Shown here: one piece after another, positions 1 through 8,552 of the stretch
Layout: each line of letters starts with the position of its first letter
Position numbering within the stretch: position 1 is the stretch's first letter
Assembly: GCF_004348685.1 (NCBI RefSeq)
Contig: NZ_SMKO01000099.1
Coordinates: 1-34,118, forward strand
Length of the DNA: 34,118 nucleotides
Direction: 5' to 3'
Source: Nonomuraea deserti
GTDB taxonomy: Bacteria; Actinomycetota; Actinomycetes; Streptosporangiales; Streptosporangiaceae
The notes under the pieces: generated by a model
Seen by the model: only the letters and a program-made list of their open reading frames with translations
Database searches by the model: none
What the model was told of the DNA's origin: nothing
Position numbers and translations under genes: made by a program

Positions 1-158
1 GCGGGTGGCGGGTGGCTACAGGAAGGGCCGGACAACGCGCTGCTGCCCTGCGAAGTGGCGCGCGTGGACGGCCCACGGGGCGCGCGTCACGGCGCCTCGC
101 CACGCACACCCGGTGAGCGTCACCCTGGACGGGGCCCGGCCGCGTGCGTCGGGTGGGC

Positions 159-210
159 CCTCCCGTGCGGAGCCGTAAAGGAAGGAAAGGAGCGGAGCCT
201 CACGGGGAGG
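159..210 (-). terminator. Inverted repeat downstream of dnaE (weak terminator candidate)
   Basis: CCTCCCGTG (159-167) faces CACGGGGAGG (201-210), just past the dnaE stop. The arms pair over 9-10 bp but the loop is about 33 nt, pyrimidine-rich on the dnaE strand, with no T-run. It could end dnaE transcription, but the evidence is weak. I see no gene in the remaining sequence from 1 to 218. Confidence 0.3.
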
Positions 211-218
211 AGACCCGG

Positions 219-3200
219 TCAGGCGCCCAGGCAGGCCGGGCCGAGCAGCTCCTTCAGGTCGCCCATGAGGGCGGGGGACGGGGTCACGCGGAGGCGGTCG
301 TCGACGCGCATCACCGTCGTCTTGGGCCCGTTGTGCACCTGCAGGTGCACCTCGGACGTCCCCGGATGCGTCGTCAGGATCTCCTTCAGCCGCCCCACCA
401 CAGGTGGTGTGCAGCGGGTCAGGGGCAGGCTCACCAGCAGCGGCCCGCCCGCCTCCTGGGTCAGGTCGGGGGCCGTCACCTCCATGGCGATGATCTTCGC
501 GACGTCCTCGCGCTTGTCGATGCGCCCCTTGACGAACACGATGGCGTCCTCGGCCAGGATCGTCGAGCAGAGCTGGTAGGCGGACGGGAAGATCATCACC
601 TCGATCGAGCCCGCGAGGTCCTCCAGCTGGGTCAGCACCCAGGTGTCGCCCTTCTTGGTCACCTTGCGCTGCACCCCGCTCAGGATGCCGCCCACGGTCA
701 CCACCTGCCCGTCGGAGCGGCTTTCGTCCTGGACGGCGGCGATCGAGCAGTCGGCTCCCGCCGCGAGGATGTGCTCGACGCCGAACAGCGGGTGGTCGGA
801 CACGTAGAGGCCGAGCATCTCGCGTTCGAACTGCAGGAGCGTGGTCTTGTCCCACTCGCCCAGCGGGATCTGCACGTCGAAGGTCTGGTCCTCGCCGCCC
901 TCGATCGCCCCGAAGAGGGAGTCCTGGCCGATGGCTTCGTTCTTCTTGATGTCGATGATCGCGTCGACGGCTGGTTCGTGCACCATGACCAGGCCCTTGC
1001 GCACGTGGCCGAGCGAGTCGAACGCTCCCGCCTTGATCAGCGACTCGATGACCCGCTTGTTGCAGACGATGGCCGGCACCTTGCGCAGGAAGTCCTTGAA
1101 GTCGGCGAAGCGGCCCTTCTCCCTGCGGGCGACGATGATGCCGTCGACGACGTTGGCGCCGACGTTGCGGATGGCCGACAGACCGAACCGGATGTCGGTG
1201 CCGCGCGGGGTGAAGTCGAAGTCGGAGTCGTTGACGTCCGGCGGGAACACCTTGATGCCCATGCGGCGGCACTCGTTGAGGTAGAGGGCCGACTTGTCCT
1301 TGTCGTCCTTCACCGAGGACAGCAGCGCGGCCATGTAGGCGGCCGGGTGGTTGGCCTTGAGGTAGGCGGTCCAGTAGGCGACGAGGCCGTAGCCGGCGGT
1401 GTGGGCCTTGTTGAAGGCGTAGTCGGAGAACGGCAGCAGAATGTCCCAGAGTGCCTTGATGGCCGCGGCGGAGAAGCCGTTGTCCTGCATGCCCTTCTCG
1501 AAGGTCACGAACTGCTTGTCCAGCTCGGCCTTCTTCTTCTTGCCCATCGCCCGCCGCAGCAGGTCGGCGCCGCCCAGCGAGTAGTTGGCGACCTTCTGGG
1601 CGATGGCCATGACCTGCTCCTGGTAGACGATCAGGCCGTAGGTCGTGTCGAGGATCTCCTTGAGCGGCTCCTCGAGCTCGGGGTGGATCGGGGTGATCTC
1701 CTGCTGGCCGTTCTTGCGCAGCGCGTAGTTGGTGTGGGAGTTGGCGCCCATCGGGCCGGGCCGGTAGAGCGCGAGGGCGGCGGAGATGTCCTCGAAGTTG
1801 TCGGGGCGCATGAGCCGCATCAGCGAGCGCATGCCGCCGCCGTCGAGCTGGAAGATGCCCAGCGTGTCGCCCCGCGCCAGGAGTTCGTACGCCTTGCGGT
1901 TGTCGAGCGGCAGCTCGAGCAGGTCGATCTTCTCGCCGCTGGTCGACTCGATCATCTTCAGGCAGTCGTCGATGATCGTGAGGTTGCGCAGGCCCAGGAA
2001 GTCCATCTTCAGCAGGCCCAGCGTCTCGCAGGTCGGATAGTCGAACTGCGTGATGATCGCGCCGTCGGAGTCGCGGCGCATGATCGGGATGTAGTCGGTC
2101 AGCACCTCGGCCGACATGATCACGCCGGCGGCGTGCACGCCGGTCTGCCGGATCAGGCCCTCCAGGCCCTTGCCGAGGTCCATCGTCGCCTTGACGTCGA
2201 CGTCTTCCTCGTAGAGCTTGCGCAGCTCGCCGGCCTCGGCGTAGCGCGGGTGATCCTTGTCGAAGATGCCCGACAGCGGGATGTCCTTGCCCATGACGGC
2301 CGGCGGGAACGCCTTGGAGACGCGGTCGCCGAGCGCGTAGGGATAGCCCAGGACGCGGCCGGCGTCCTTGATGGCGGCCTTCGCCTTGATGGTGCCGAAT
2401 GTGGCGATCATGGCGACCTTGTCGGCGCCCCACTTCTCGGTCACGTAGCGGATCACGTCACCGCGCCTGCGCTCGTCGAAGTCGATGTCGACGTCGGGCA
2501 TGGACACGCGCTCGGGGTTGAGGAACCGCTCGAAGATCAGGCCGTGCGGGATGGGGTCGAGGTCGGTGATGCCCAGCGCGTACGCCACCAGCGAACCGGC
2601 CGCGGACCCACGGCCGGGGCCGACGCGGATGCCGTTGTTCTTCGCCCACATGATGAAGTCGGCGACCACGAGGAAGTAGCTCGGGAACCCCATCTGGATG
2701 ATGACGCCCAGCTCTTTCTCCGCCCAGGCGCGGTGCTCCTCGTCGACGCCCCCGGGGAAGCGCCGCTCGAGGCCCTTCCACACCTCCTGGCGGAAGTATT
2801 GCTGCTCCGTCATCCCCTCCGGGATGGGGTAGGTCGGCATGAGGTTCTTGAACTCGAAGAACCCGGCCGGGTCGACCTTCTCGGCGACCAGCAGCGTGTT
2901 GCGGCAGCCCTCGGCCCACAGGTCGGAGGAGTCGACCGCGCGCATCTCGTCGGCGGTCTTGATGTAGTAGCCGCTGCCGTCGAAGCGGAACCGGTCGGGG
3001 TCGGACAGCTGTTTGCCGGTCTGGATGCACAGGAGGGCGTCGTGGGAGGCGGCGTCGGACTCGTAGGTGTAGTGGGAGTCGTTGGTGACCAGGGGCGGGA
3101 TGTCGAGCTCTCTGCTGATCCTGGTCAGCCCGTCGCGGACCCGGCGCTCGATGTCGAGGCCGTGGTCCATGATCTCCAGGTAGAAGTTGTCCTTGCCGAA

Positions 3201-3746
3201 GATGTCCTGGAACTTCGCGGCGGCCTTGAGCGCCTCGTCGTACTGGCCGAGCCGCAGCCTCGTCTGCACCTCGCCCGACGGGCACCCCGTGGTGGCCATC
3301 AGGCCGTCGGCGTGCTCGGCGAGGATCTCGGCGTCCATCCGCGCCCACTTGCGGACGAACCCCTCGGTGTAGGCGCGTGACGACAACCGCATCAGGTTGT
3401 GCAGACCCGTCTTGTTGCGCGCCCAGATCGTCATGTGGGTGTAGTAGCCGCCCGCCGAGACGTCGTCCCTCTTCTGGTGCGGCTCGCCCCACAGCACGGG
3501 CTTCTTGTTGTGGCGCAGCTCGGGCGCGACGTAGGCCTCGATGCCGATGACCGGCTTGATGCCGGCGCCGGTGGCCTGCTTGTAGAAGTCGTAGGCGCCG
3601 TGCATGTTGCCGTGGTCGGTGATCGCGATCGCCGGCATGCCCAGGTCGCCGACCTGTTTGAACATCTGCTTGAGGCGGGCGGCCCCGTCCAGCATCGAAT
3701 ATTCGGTGTGTACGTGCAGATGGACGAACGAGTCGCTGGACGACAT
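219..3746 (-). CDS. dnaE: DNA polymerase III alpha subunit (replicative, DnaE1 type)
   Basis: Catalytic subunit of the chromosomal replicase. The 1175-aa length fits the family. The N-terminus has the PHP-domain signature HLHVHTEYSMLDGA (about residues 9-22). The polymerase active site is seen in GPGRGSAAGS followed by PDVDIDFDERRRGD near residue 415, which carries the catalytic acidic residues. A C-terminal OB-fold (about 1000-1090, VVTVGGILSGVQRKVTKKG) is present. The ATG start is preceded by GGAGG nine bases upstream. The PHP domain keeps its His/Asp residues, consistent with the PHP proofreading known for actinobacterial DnaE1; that activity is inferred. It is divergent from the SGNH hydrolase gene. 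Nothing looks broken. Confidence 0.98.
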   Translation of the reverse strand: MSSSDSFVHLHVHTEYSMLDGAARLKQMFKQVGDLGMPAIAITDHGNMHGAYDFYKQATGAGIKPVIGIEAYVAPELRHNKKPVLWGEPHQKRDDVSAGGYYTHMTIWARNKTGLHNLMRLSSRAYTEGFVRKWARMDAEILAEHADGLMATTGCPSGEVQTRLRLGQYDEALKAAAKFQDIFGKDNFYLEIMDHGLDIERRVRDGLTRISRELDIPPLVTNDSHYTYESDAASHDALLCIQTGKQLSDPDRFRFDGSGYYIKTADEMRAVDSSDLWAEGCRNTLLVAEKVDPAGFFEFKNLMPTYPIPEGMTEQQYFRQEVWKGLERRFPGGVDEEHRAWAEKELGVIIQMGFPSYFLVVADFIMWAKNNGIRVGPGRGSAAGSLVAYALGITDLDPIPHGLIFERFLNPERVSMPDVDIDFDERRRGDVIRYVTEKWGADKVAMIATFGTIKAKAAIKDAGRVLGYPYALGDRVSKAFPPAVMGKDIPLSGIFDKDHPRYAEAGELRKLYEEDVDVKATMDLGKGLEGLIRQTGVHAAGVIMSAEVLTDYIPIMRRDSDGAIITQFDYPTCETLGLLKMDFLGLRNLTIIDDCLKMIESTSGEKIDLLELPLDNRKAYELLARGDTLGIFQLDGGGMRSLMRLMRPDNFEDISAALALYRPGPMGANSHTNYALRKNGQQEITPIHPELEEPLKEILDTTYGLIVYQEQVMAIAQKVANYSLGGADLLRRAMGKKKKAELDKQFVTFEKGMQDNGFSAAAIKALWDILLPFSDYAFNKAHTAGYGLVAYWTAYLKANHPAAYMAALLSSVKDDKDKSALYLNECRRMGIKVFPPDVNDSDFDFTPRGTDIRFGLSAIRNVGANVVDGIIVARREKGRFADFKDFLRKVPAIVCNKRVIESLIKAGAFDSLGHVRKGLVMVHEPAVDAIIDIKKNEAIGQDSLFGAIEGGEDQTFDVQIPLGEWDKTTLLQFEREMLGLYVSDHPLFGVEHILAAGADCSIAAVQDESRSDGQVVTVGGILSGVQRKVTKKGDTWVLTQLEDLAGSIEVMIFPSAYQLCSTILAEDAIVFVKGRIDKREDVAKIIAMEVTAPDLTQEAGGPLLVSLPLTRCTPPVVGRLKEILTTHPGTSEVHLQVHNGPKTTVMRVDDRLRVTPSPALMGDLKELLGPACLGA

Positions 3747-3903
3747 GGAGCGGCGCCTCCCTGCCTCGACGGGTTGTGCGATCCGACTTTAGTGGTCCCG
3801 GCCGACACTCCGGGGCCCTGGCCCGCCACCGCGTCGCCCTGCCAGGATATCGGGCCGCGCGGGCCGCCCGGATGGATCACCGGATGGGTAGGCTCGATGG
3901 CGC

Positions 3904-4974
3904 ATGCTGGAGTGGTCGTTCGGGGAGGGCACGCTGGACGAGGCGAAGCGGAGGATCGCCCAGACCGTCGCCGCGGCCGCGCTCGGCGTCGCGCTGGCCC
4001 TGGCCTGCTTGCCGCTGGGCGTCTTCGAGAAGCTGGCCTGCGCCGTGCTGGACACGGGTTGCTCCACCGCCCGGGAGGCGCCCGGCCGACTGCCGCAGGT
4101 GACCCGGCTGACGCCCGTGGAGGTGGCGCGGAGCGGCGCATACGTCGCGCTCGGCGACTCCTACTCCTCCGGTGAGGGCGTCTACGACCTGGACGAGCAG
4201 CCGGTCAACGACGGCGCCGACCGCTGCCACCGCGCGACGGGCTCGTACGTGCCGCTCGTGGCCAAGGCCTACCGGTTCGGCGGCGGAACCGCCTTCTTCG
4301 CCTGCAGCGGCGCCACCACGACCGACCTCTTATCGGGCCAGCACGGCCGGCAATCCCAGGTCAGCCGCGTCAGCCCGGCGACCAGCCTGGTGACGCTCAG
4401 CATCGGCGGCAACGACGCCGGTTTCACCAAGGTGCTCACGGGCTGCATCGTCAAGCTGCCCGGCTCGTCGGCCTGCGTCGAGCAGGCGGCCGCCGTCAAC
4501 CGCCGCATCGAGGAGCTGCGCTCCAGCGTCCTCACGGTCCTCAGGGAGCTGCGCGTACGCGCGCCGGGCGCCCGCGTCATCGTCCTCGGCTACCCGCGGC
4601 CGTTCCCGGCGAACCCGGTGCGCACCGTCGACAACCTCAGCCCGCAGGACCAGCGGTGGCTCAACGGCATGACGCGCCGCCTCAACGACACGGTGGGCGC
4701 GGTGGCCGCCGGCTTCGACCGCATGCTCGCCGCCTTCGAGGCGCCCGGCAGCGTGGAGTACGTGGACGCTTACGACGCCTTCACCGGGCACGAGGTGGGA
4801 CGGCCCCAGCCGTATCTCAACGGGTTGCACGTGGACATGGGCGATCTTCGGGTCAACGCCCGCAGCTACCACCCGACGGGCGCGGGCTACCGCCGCTTCG
4901 CCGACCTCATCACCCGCCAGATCGCCAAGGGTCCCGGCCGGCCGATGCACAACGTCCGCCTCACGACCCCCTGA
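3904..4974 (+). CDS. Secreted or membrane-anchored SGNH/GDSL-family hydrolase
   Basis: Putative extracytoplasmic esterase/lipase of the SGNH fold, 356 aa. A hydrophobic segment at about residues 17-40 (VAAAALGVALALACLPLGVF) follows a short charged N-terminus and suggests a signal anchor or signal peptide. The catalytic blocks are all visible: block I VALGDSYSSGEG (about residue 80, nucleophile Ser), block III SIGGNDAGF (about 165), and the His/Asp block as YHPTGAGYRRFADLI (about 320). Several Cys in the mature part may form disulfides, as in Streptomyces secreted SGNH lipases. There is no clear Shine-Dalgarno. TAGGCT ends nine bases before the ATG, so the transcript may be leaderless. The substrate cannot be read from sequence. 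Confidence 0.9.
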   Translation: MLEWSFGEGTLDEAKRRIAQTVAAAALGVALALACLPLGVFEKLACAVLDTGCSTAREAPGRLPQVTRLTPVEVARSGAYVALGDSYSSGEGVYDLDEQPVNDGADRCHRATGSYVPLVAKAYRFGGGTAFFACSGATTTDLLSGQHGRQSQVSRVSPATSLVTLSIGGNDAGFTKVLTGCIVKLPGSSACVEQAAAVNRRIEELRSSVLTVLRELRVRAPGARVIVLGYPRPFPANPVRTVDNLSPQDQRWLNGMTRRLNDTVGAVAAGFDRMLAAFEAPGSVEYVDAYDAFTGHEVGRPQPYLNGLHVDMGDLRVNARSYHPTGAGYRRFADLITRQIAKGPGRPMHNVRLTTP

Positions 4975-5130
4975 CCCCGTCACGCACCCGCGCGGCGGGT
5001 CGGCGGACCGGCCCGGTGCTTACCGCCACCACCCTGCCAGAGCGGCCAGCGCCATTCCCGGCAAGCGACCGGCCGCCCGTGGATCCCGCGAGCGCAGAAC
5101 GCGGCCAGGGGCGCGACGGGAACGCGGAGA

Positions 5131-5194
5131 CGGGCGGGCACCGCGGAAGCGGGCGGACACCGCGGAAGCGGGCGGACACCGCGGAAGCGGGCGG
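5131..5194. repeat. 19-bp tandem repeat, about 3.4 copies
   Basis: Unit cgggcggacaccgcggaag at 5131-5149 (one base different), 5150-5168 and 5169-5187, then a partial copy to 5194. It lies between the 3' ends of the convergent SGNH hydrolase and the DAHP-synthase-like/chorismate mutase genes. Nineteen is not a multiple of three, and it lies outside both genes. The remainder of 4975-5214 shows only a small ACCCGC/GCGGGT hairpin near 4987 and no gene. Confidence 0.9.
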
Positions 5195-5214
5195 CGGAGG
5201 GCGAGGGTGTGCGC

Positions 5215-6435
5215 TCAGCCGCGGGCGCGTTCCTCGGCCAGGTGGAGGCCCGCCTCGATGACGGCGTTCATGATGGGAGCGAGCCGCGACTCCCCCAGCG
5301 ACGGCGCGCGCGACGCCATTCGCCTCACGAGGGCGCGCTCCCGGTCGAGGTCGCGCCCGGCGAAGCCGCCGACGGGCTTGATCCGCTGGACGACGCCCGC
5401 CAGCGCGGCTCGGCGCTCCAGCAGCGTCGCCAGCGCGGCGTCCACCCGGTCGATCGCGTCCCTGCACTCCGGCAGCGTGAGGGGCGCCTCAGGACGGAGC
5501 AGGGCGCCCACGACGGTCACGGCCTCTTCGGCCACCCGCAGCGACGCCTCCGGGTCGGCTTCGGGGATCGCCCCGGGGTCCGCCATCACGCCCGGCAGTC
5601 CGATTCCGCCTGCCGCCGCGAACTCCCGCGCCACGACGCCCGCGTAACCGGCCCTCCTGACCCCCGCCGGCTCGCCCTTGCCTGCGTGCCCCGGACCAGC
5701 CGCCCCGCCGTTGCCGGAACCGGACGTGCCCCCGCGCCCGGCAGGACCCGTCCCGCCGTTGCCGGAACCGGCCGCACCCGCATGCCCCGCGGGCTCCATC
5801 TCACCGTTCCTGGACCCTGGCGCGCCCGCAGCGCCGCCGGACCTCCCGGGACCTCCGGCGCCGGCGCCGGAGGCGGCGGTCGGGCCGCCCGGGCTCGGGG
5901 AGGGCGCGGGGACGTGAAGGAGGAGGCCGTCGGCGCCGGCCGCGACCGCGGCAGCGGATAGCCCTACATTGCGGGAGACGTCGGCGAGCACCGGCCTCCC
6001 TGACGCCACCCGCGCGGCCCGCATCAGCCCCAGATCCAGCGAATGCCCCTCGCAGAGGATCACCTGCCCGTCCCCCTCGGCCGCGCAGTAGTCCGCCAGA
6101 CCCAGCCACTCCTCCAGCGTCCCCGAGGCCCGTCGCTCCACCACGACCGGCAGCCCCAGCCCCGCCGCCGCCCGCACCAGCGGGATGTCGCGCGTCCACG
6201 ACGAGCCCACCACCACCGCGCCGGCGAGCGCGGCGATCGCCGGCAGGTCGGCCGCCGAGTGCGGCTCCACCAGCAGTGGAGCCGCCCGCGCGGCCCGCTC
6301 GCGCAGCACCTCGTGCGCGTCCGTCCGCCCGTGGCGCTCCCGCAGGCTCACCCGGCCGTCGATCACCACGGCGGGCCCCTCGCCCACGAGCACCCCGCCC
6401 ACCGCCACCGCGTGCCGTTCCAAGGTCGATGACAT
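5215..6435 (-). CDS. DAHP-synthase-like (degenerate) / chorismate mutase fusion protein
   Basis: A 406-aa two-part protein. Residues 320-402 look like an AroQ-class chorismate mutase: ECRDAIDRVDAALATLLERR, a Lys at 353 and DRER at 364-367 match the usual Arg/Lys/Arg-Glu active-site pattern. Residues about 15-175 and 285-310 resemble type I-beta DAHP synthase: GTLEEWLGLADYCAAEGDGQ, VILCEG and AAGADGLLLHV align with the family blocks TIEEW, VILCERG and AAGADGLMIEV. However, the GPCSVE block (metal-binding Cys), the Lys of LKRG (here VERR) and the His of DPSHATG (here DVSRNVG) are missing, so this half is probably not catalytic. Gly/Ala/Pro-rich residues 176-262 interrupt the domain. I chose the ATG at 6435 because GAGGGA precedes it; an upstream TTG would place the attenuator inside the gene. 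Confidence 0.8.
   Translation of the reverse strand: MSSTLERHAVAVGGVLVGEGPAVVIDGRVSLRERHGRTDAHEVLRERAARAAPLLVEPHSAADLPAIAALAGAVVVGSSWTRDIPLVRAAAGLGLPVVVERRASGTLEEWLGLADYCAAEGDGQVILCEGHSLDLGLMRAARVASGRPVLADVSRNVGLSAAAVAAGADGLLLHVPAPSPSPGGPTAASGAGAGGPGRSGGAAGAPGSRNGEMEPAGHAGAAGSGNGGTGPAGRGGTSGSGNGGAAGPGHAGKGEPAGVRRAGYAGVVAREFAAAGGIGLPGVMADPGAIPEADPEASLRVAEEAVTVVGALLRPEAPLTLPECRDAIDRVDAALATLLERRAALAGVVQRIKPVGGFAGRDLDRERALVRRMASRAPSLGESRLAPIMNAVIEAGLHLAEERARG
5660..5910 (-). repeat. Low-complexity Gly/Ala/Pro insert with short direct repeats
   Basis: In-frame coding for about residues 176-262 of the DAHP-synthase-like/chorismate mutase protein. The plus strand repeats cgccgttgccggaaccgg (around 5706 and 5756), giving repeated Gly-Ser-Gly-Asn-Gly-Gly stretches. 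It sits just after the AAGADGLLLHVP block, so it is a loop expansion in the DAHP-synthase-like half and not a linker between the domains. Confidence 0.75.
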
Positions 6436-6481
6436 CTCGATCCCTCGCTCGGGCCGGCTCACTGGAACCGGCAGGAAAACC

Positions 6482-6509
6482 AAAAAGGCAGAGACGGGGC
6501 GTCTCTGCC
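6482..6509 (-). terminator. Intrinsic terminator in the leader of the chorismate mutase fusion gene
   Basis: Read on the minus strand: GGCAGAGAC, loop GCCCC, GTCTCTGCC, then TTTTTGGTTTTCC. The 9-bp perfect stem followed by a T-run is a textbook intrinsic terminator, rare in such GC-rich DNA. It lies about 46 bp upstream of the ATG at 6435 and is oriented to stop transcripts heading into that gene. The divergent kinase begins beyond it, so no upstream gene explains it; an attenuator is the natural reading. Confidence 0.85.
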
Positions 6510-6515
6510 TCTGCC

Positions 6516-6558
6516 GACTCCAGGTGGTCGCTAGCCGCCGACCGGCCCTCCTGGAGCC
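6516..6558 (-). promoter_or_regulatory. Leader hairpin preceding the attenuator terminator
   Basis: On the minus strand GGCTCCAGG (6558-6550) pairs with CCTGGAGTC (6524-6516) over 9 bp including one G-U. Inside it GGTCG can pair with CGACC. A competing 7-bp pairing exists between GTCGCTA (6580-6574, within the leader ORF) and TAGCGAC (6533-6527, overlapping its stop). Mutually exclusive helices ahead of a terminator are what ribosome-mediated attenuation needs, but I could not identify a clear antiterminator helix. Confidence 0.5.
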
Positions 6559-6587
6559 GGCTCGATAAACGCGTAGCGACAAGTCAT
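6531..6587 (-). CDS. Candidate 18-aa leader peptide, MTCRYAFIEPAPGGPVGG
   Basis: Short ORF on the minus strand ending within the leader hairpin region. TAAGGT (6600-6595) lies exactly seven bases before the ATG, the spacing expected of a -10 box on a leaderless transcript; there is no strong Shine-Dalgarno. The peptide has one Tyr and one Phe codon close to the start, products of the chorismate pathway, which fits regulation of a chorismate mutase gene. The lack of a run of aromatic codons is a weakness, so the regulatory role is inferred. Confidence 0.45.
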   Translation of the reverse strand: MTCRYAFIEPAPGGPVGG

Positions 6588-6594
6588 GTCTGAA

Positions 6595-6600
6595 ACCTTA
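6595..6600 (-). promoter_or_regulatory. Putative -10 element for the leader peptide transcript
   Basis: TAAGGT fits the actinobacterial TANNNT -10 pattern and ends seven bases before the leader ATG. No good -35 box is seen at 16-19 bp spacing; TTGTCC occurs at a 20-bp spacing. Confidence 0.4.
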
Positions 6601-6721
6601 CACCCATGCCTCCACCTGCTGGACAATGCTTCTCACATGACGGACTGGCCCTCCGGTGAGTCGCCGTTGATCCCTGCCTATGGGAGTATTTCTTGGCCTA
6701 GAGGAGGGTTTGAGGCCGTTG

Positions 6722-8542
6722 ATGTCGGATCGCAAGCAGGACGGACGCCGCATCGCCGGCCGCTACCAGCTGCAGGAACCCATCGGCAGGGGCGGAATGG
6801 GCATCGTCTGGCGTGCCTACGACGAGCTCCTTGACCGCACGGTCGCGGTCAAGGAGGTCAGGTACGCCGCCGCCTTGGGCGATGAGGTGCAGCTGCTGAA
6901 CCGGCGCACCATGCGCGAGGCGAGAGCGGCGGCGAGATTCGAGCATCCCAACGTGATCGTCGTACACGACGTGATCGAGGAGGATGACAGGCCCTGGATC
7001 GTCATGCAGCTCGTCCAGTCACGTTCGCTGGGCACGGTGATCAAGCAGGACGGGCCGCTGCCGCCCAAGCGGGTGGCCGAGATCGGCCTGGCCGTGCTCG
7101 ACGCGCTGCACCGCGCCCACGAGGCGGGTGTGCTGCACCGCGACGTCAAGCCGGAGAACGTGCTGCTCGCCGACGACGGCAGGGTCGTGCTGACCGACTT
7201 CGGCATCGCCACGCTGGAGACGGAGACGCAGCTGACGGTGACGGGGCTGGCGGGCACCCCGGCGTTCATCGCGCCCGAGCGGCTCAAGGGGCTGCCCGCG
7301 CGGCGCGAGTCGGACCTGTGGTCCCTGGGCGCCACGCTGTACACGGCCGTGGAGGGCCGCTCCCCGCACGAGCGGGGGATGGCGCTGGCCACGATGCACG
7401 CCGTGCTCACCGACGATCCCGATCCCATGCCGCACGCCGGCCCGCTCGCCGAGGTGATCAGCGGGCTGCTGGTGAAGGAGCCGGTGCAGCGGCTCACGTA
7501 CGAGGAGACGATGCGGCTGCTGCGCGCCGCCATCGCGCAGGCGAGTCCGCCGCCGACGGCGCAGTTCCCCGCCGCCCAGCCGCTCGACGTGCCCCCGCCG
7601 GCCAGTACGCCAGCCAAACCGCGCAAGGTCCCGTTCCCGCCCGTGTCGGCGAGCAGGCCGCGGCCGGCGCCCGCTCCGGCCGTGGACGAGACCCCGACCG
7701 ACCCGGCCCTGGCGGCAGCGGCGGCCCGGGCCCTGCCGGAGACCGGCGCCCGGATCTCCCCCATGACGGAGGAGCCCCGGCGGGCCGCGGAGCCGACGGT
7801 GGACGCGGCGAGGCCGGGCCAGGTGCGGGCCGGGATGGTCGTCGCGGCCGCCGCGGCGGTCGTTCTCGTCGCCGGCGTGGGCGGCTACCTCGGCCTGCGC
7901 TCGGTCCCCGACGACCAGACGGCGGGCGGGCCGGTCTCCTCCGCGTCCGCGACGCTCCAGCAGGCGTCGCCGAGCGCCTCACCGAGCGCCTCGCCGTCGG
8001 AAAGCCCGTCCGGGGACCCCACCCCGAGTCCCGGCAGCAGCCCGACCTCCGAGCCGGAGCCCACCGAGACGGCGAACGCGCTGCCCGACGGGTGGAAGAT
8101 GTACAAGGACAAGGAACTGGGCTTCTCCATCGGGTTACCCAAGGGCTGGGACGTCTGGGACCGCGGCGGCAGGCAGGTCAAGTTCAAGGGGCCGGGCGCG
8201 GCGTCCAACGCCTATCTGATGATCGAAGAGGCGGCCAAGCCGGGCAGTGACCCGTACAAGGACTGGAAGAAGCAGGAGCCGCACCTCAAGCACAACTTCG
8301 GTGGCTACAAGAAGATCGACATCAAGAAGGTCGACACCGAGAAGTTCAGCTACATGAAGGCCGCGGCCGACTGGGACTTCACCTGGAACACCAACACGGG
8401 CAAGACCCGCGTGCGCAACCGGGGCTTCACCACCGACAACGGACGGGCGTACGCGATCTACTGGCACACCCTGAACAGCCACTGGAAGGCCGACTACGAC
8501 TTCTTCGAAGGGTTCTGCGCGACGTTCAAACCGGCGAAGTAG
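6722..8542 (+). CDS. PknB-type Ser/Thr protein kinase with PsbP/LpqN-like ectodomain (kinase 1)
   Basis: A 606-aa transmembrane Hanks-type kinase. The cytoplasmic kinase domain (about residues 13-280) has P-loop IGRGGMGIVW, Lys44 in VAVKEV, HRDVKPEN at 139-146, DFG at 159-161 and an APER activation-segment end. A Pro/Ala-rich juxtamembrane segment leads to one membrane helix at about 368-394. A Ser/Pro/Thr stalk and a folded extracellular domain (about 458-606, starting LPDGWKMYKDKELGFSIGLP) follow. That domain resembles the Mog1/PsbP-like sensor domains of actinobacterial kinases and lipoproteins; the assignment is tentative. The ATG at 6722 has GAGG six bases upstream; an ATG at 6680 would add 14 residues but lacks a ribosome site. 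Kinase 2 starts 10 bp downstream. Confidence 0.93.
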   Translation: MSDRKQDGRRIAGRYQLQEPIGRGGMGIVWRAYDELLDRTVAVKEVRYAAALGDEVQLLNRRTMREARAAARFEHPNVIVVHDVIEEDDRPWIVMQLVQSRSLGTVIKQDGPLPPKRVAEIGLAVLDALHRAHEAGVLHRDVKPENVLLADDGRVVLTDFGIATLETETQLTVTGLAGTPAFIAPERLKGLPARRESDLWSLGATLYTAVEGRSPHERGMALATMHAVLTDDPDPMPHAGPLAEVISGLLVKEPVQRLTYEETMRLLRAAIAQASPPPTAQFPAAQPLDVPPPASTPAKPRKVPFPPVSASRPRPAPAPAVDETPTDPALAAAAARALPETGARISPMTEEPRRAAEPTVDAARPGQVRAGMVVAAAAAVVLVAGVGGYLGLRSVPDDQTAGGPVSSASATLQQASPSASPSASPSESPSGDPTPSPGSSPTSEPEPTETANALPDGWKMYKDKELGFSIGLPKGWDVWDRGGRQVKFKGPGAASNAYLMIEEAAKPGSDPYKDWKKQEPHLKHNFGGYKKIDIKKVDTEKFSYMKAAADWDFTWNTNTGKTRVRNRGFTTDNGRAYAIYWHTLNSHWKADYDFFEGFCATFKPAK

Positions 8543-8552
8543 GCTTCCCTGC

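Noticed and set aside
6436..6582. N-terminal extension of the chorismate mutase fusion from a TTG at 6582
   Set aside because: It would translate through the intrinsic terminator and lacks a ribosome site; the ATG at 6435 has a good one.
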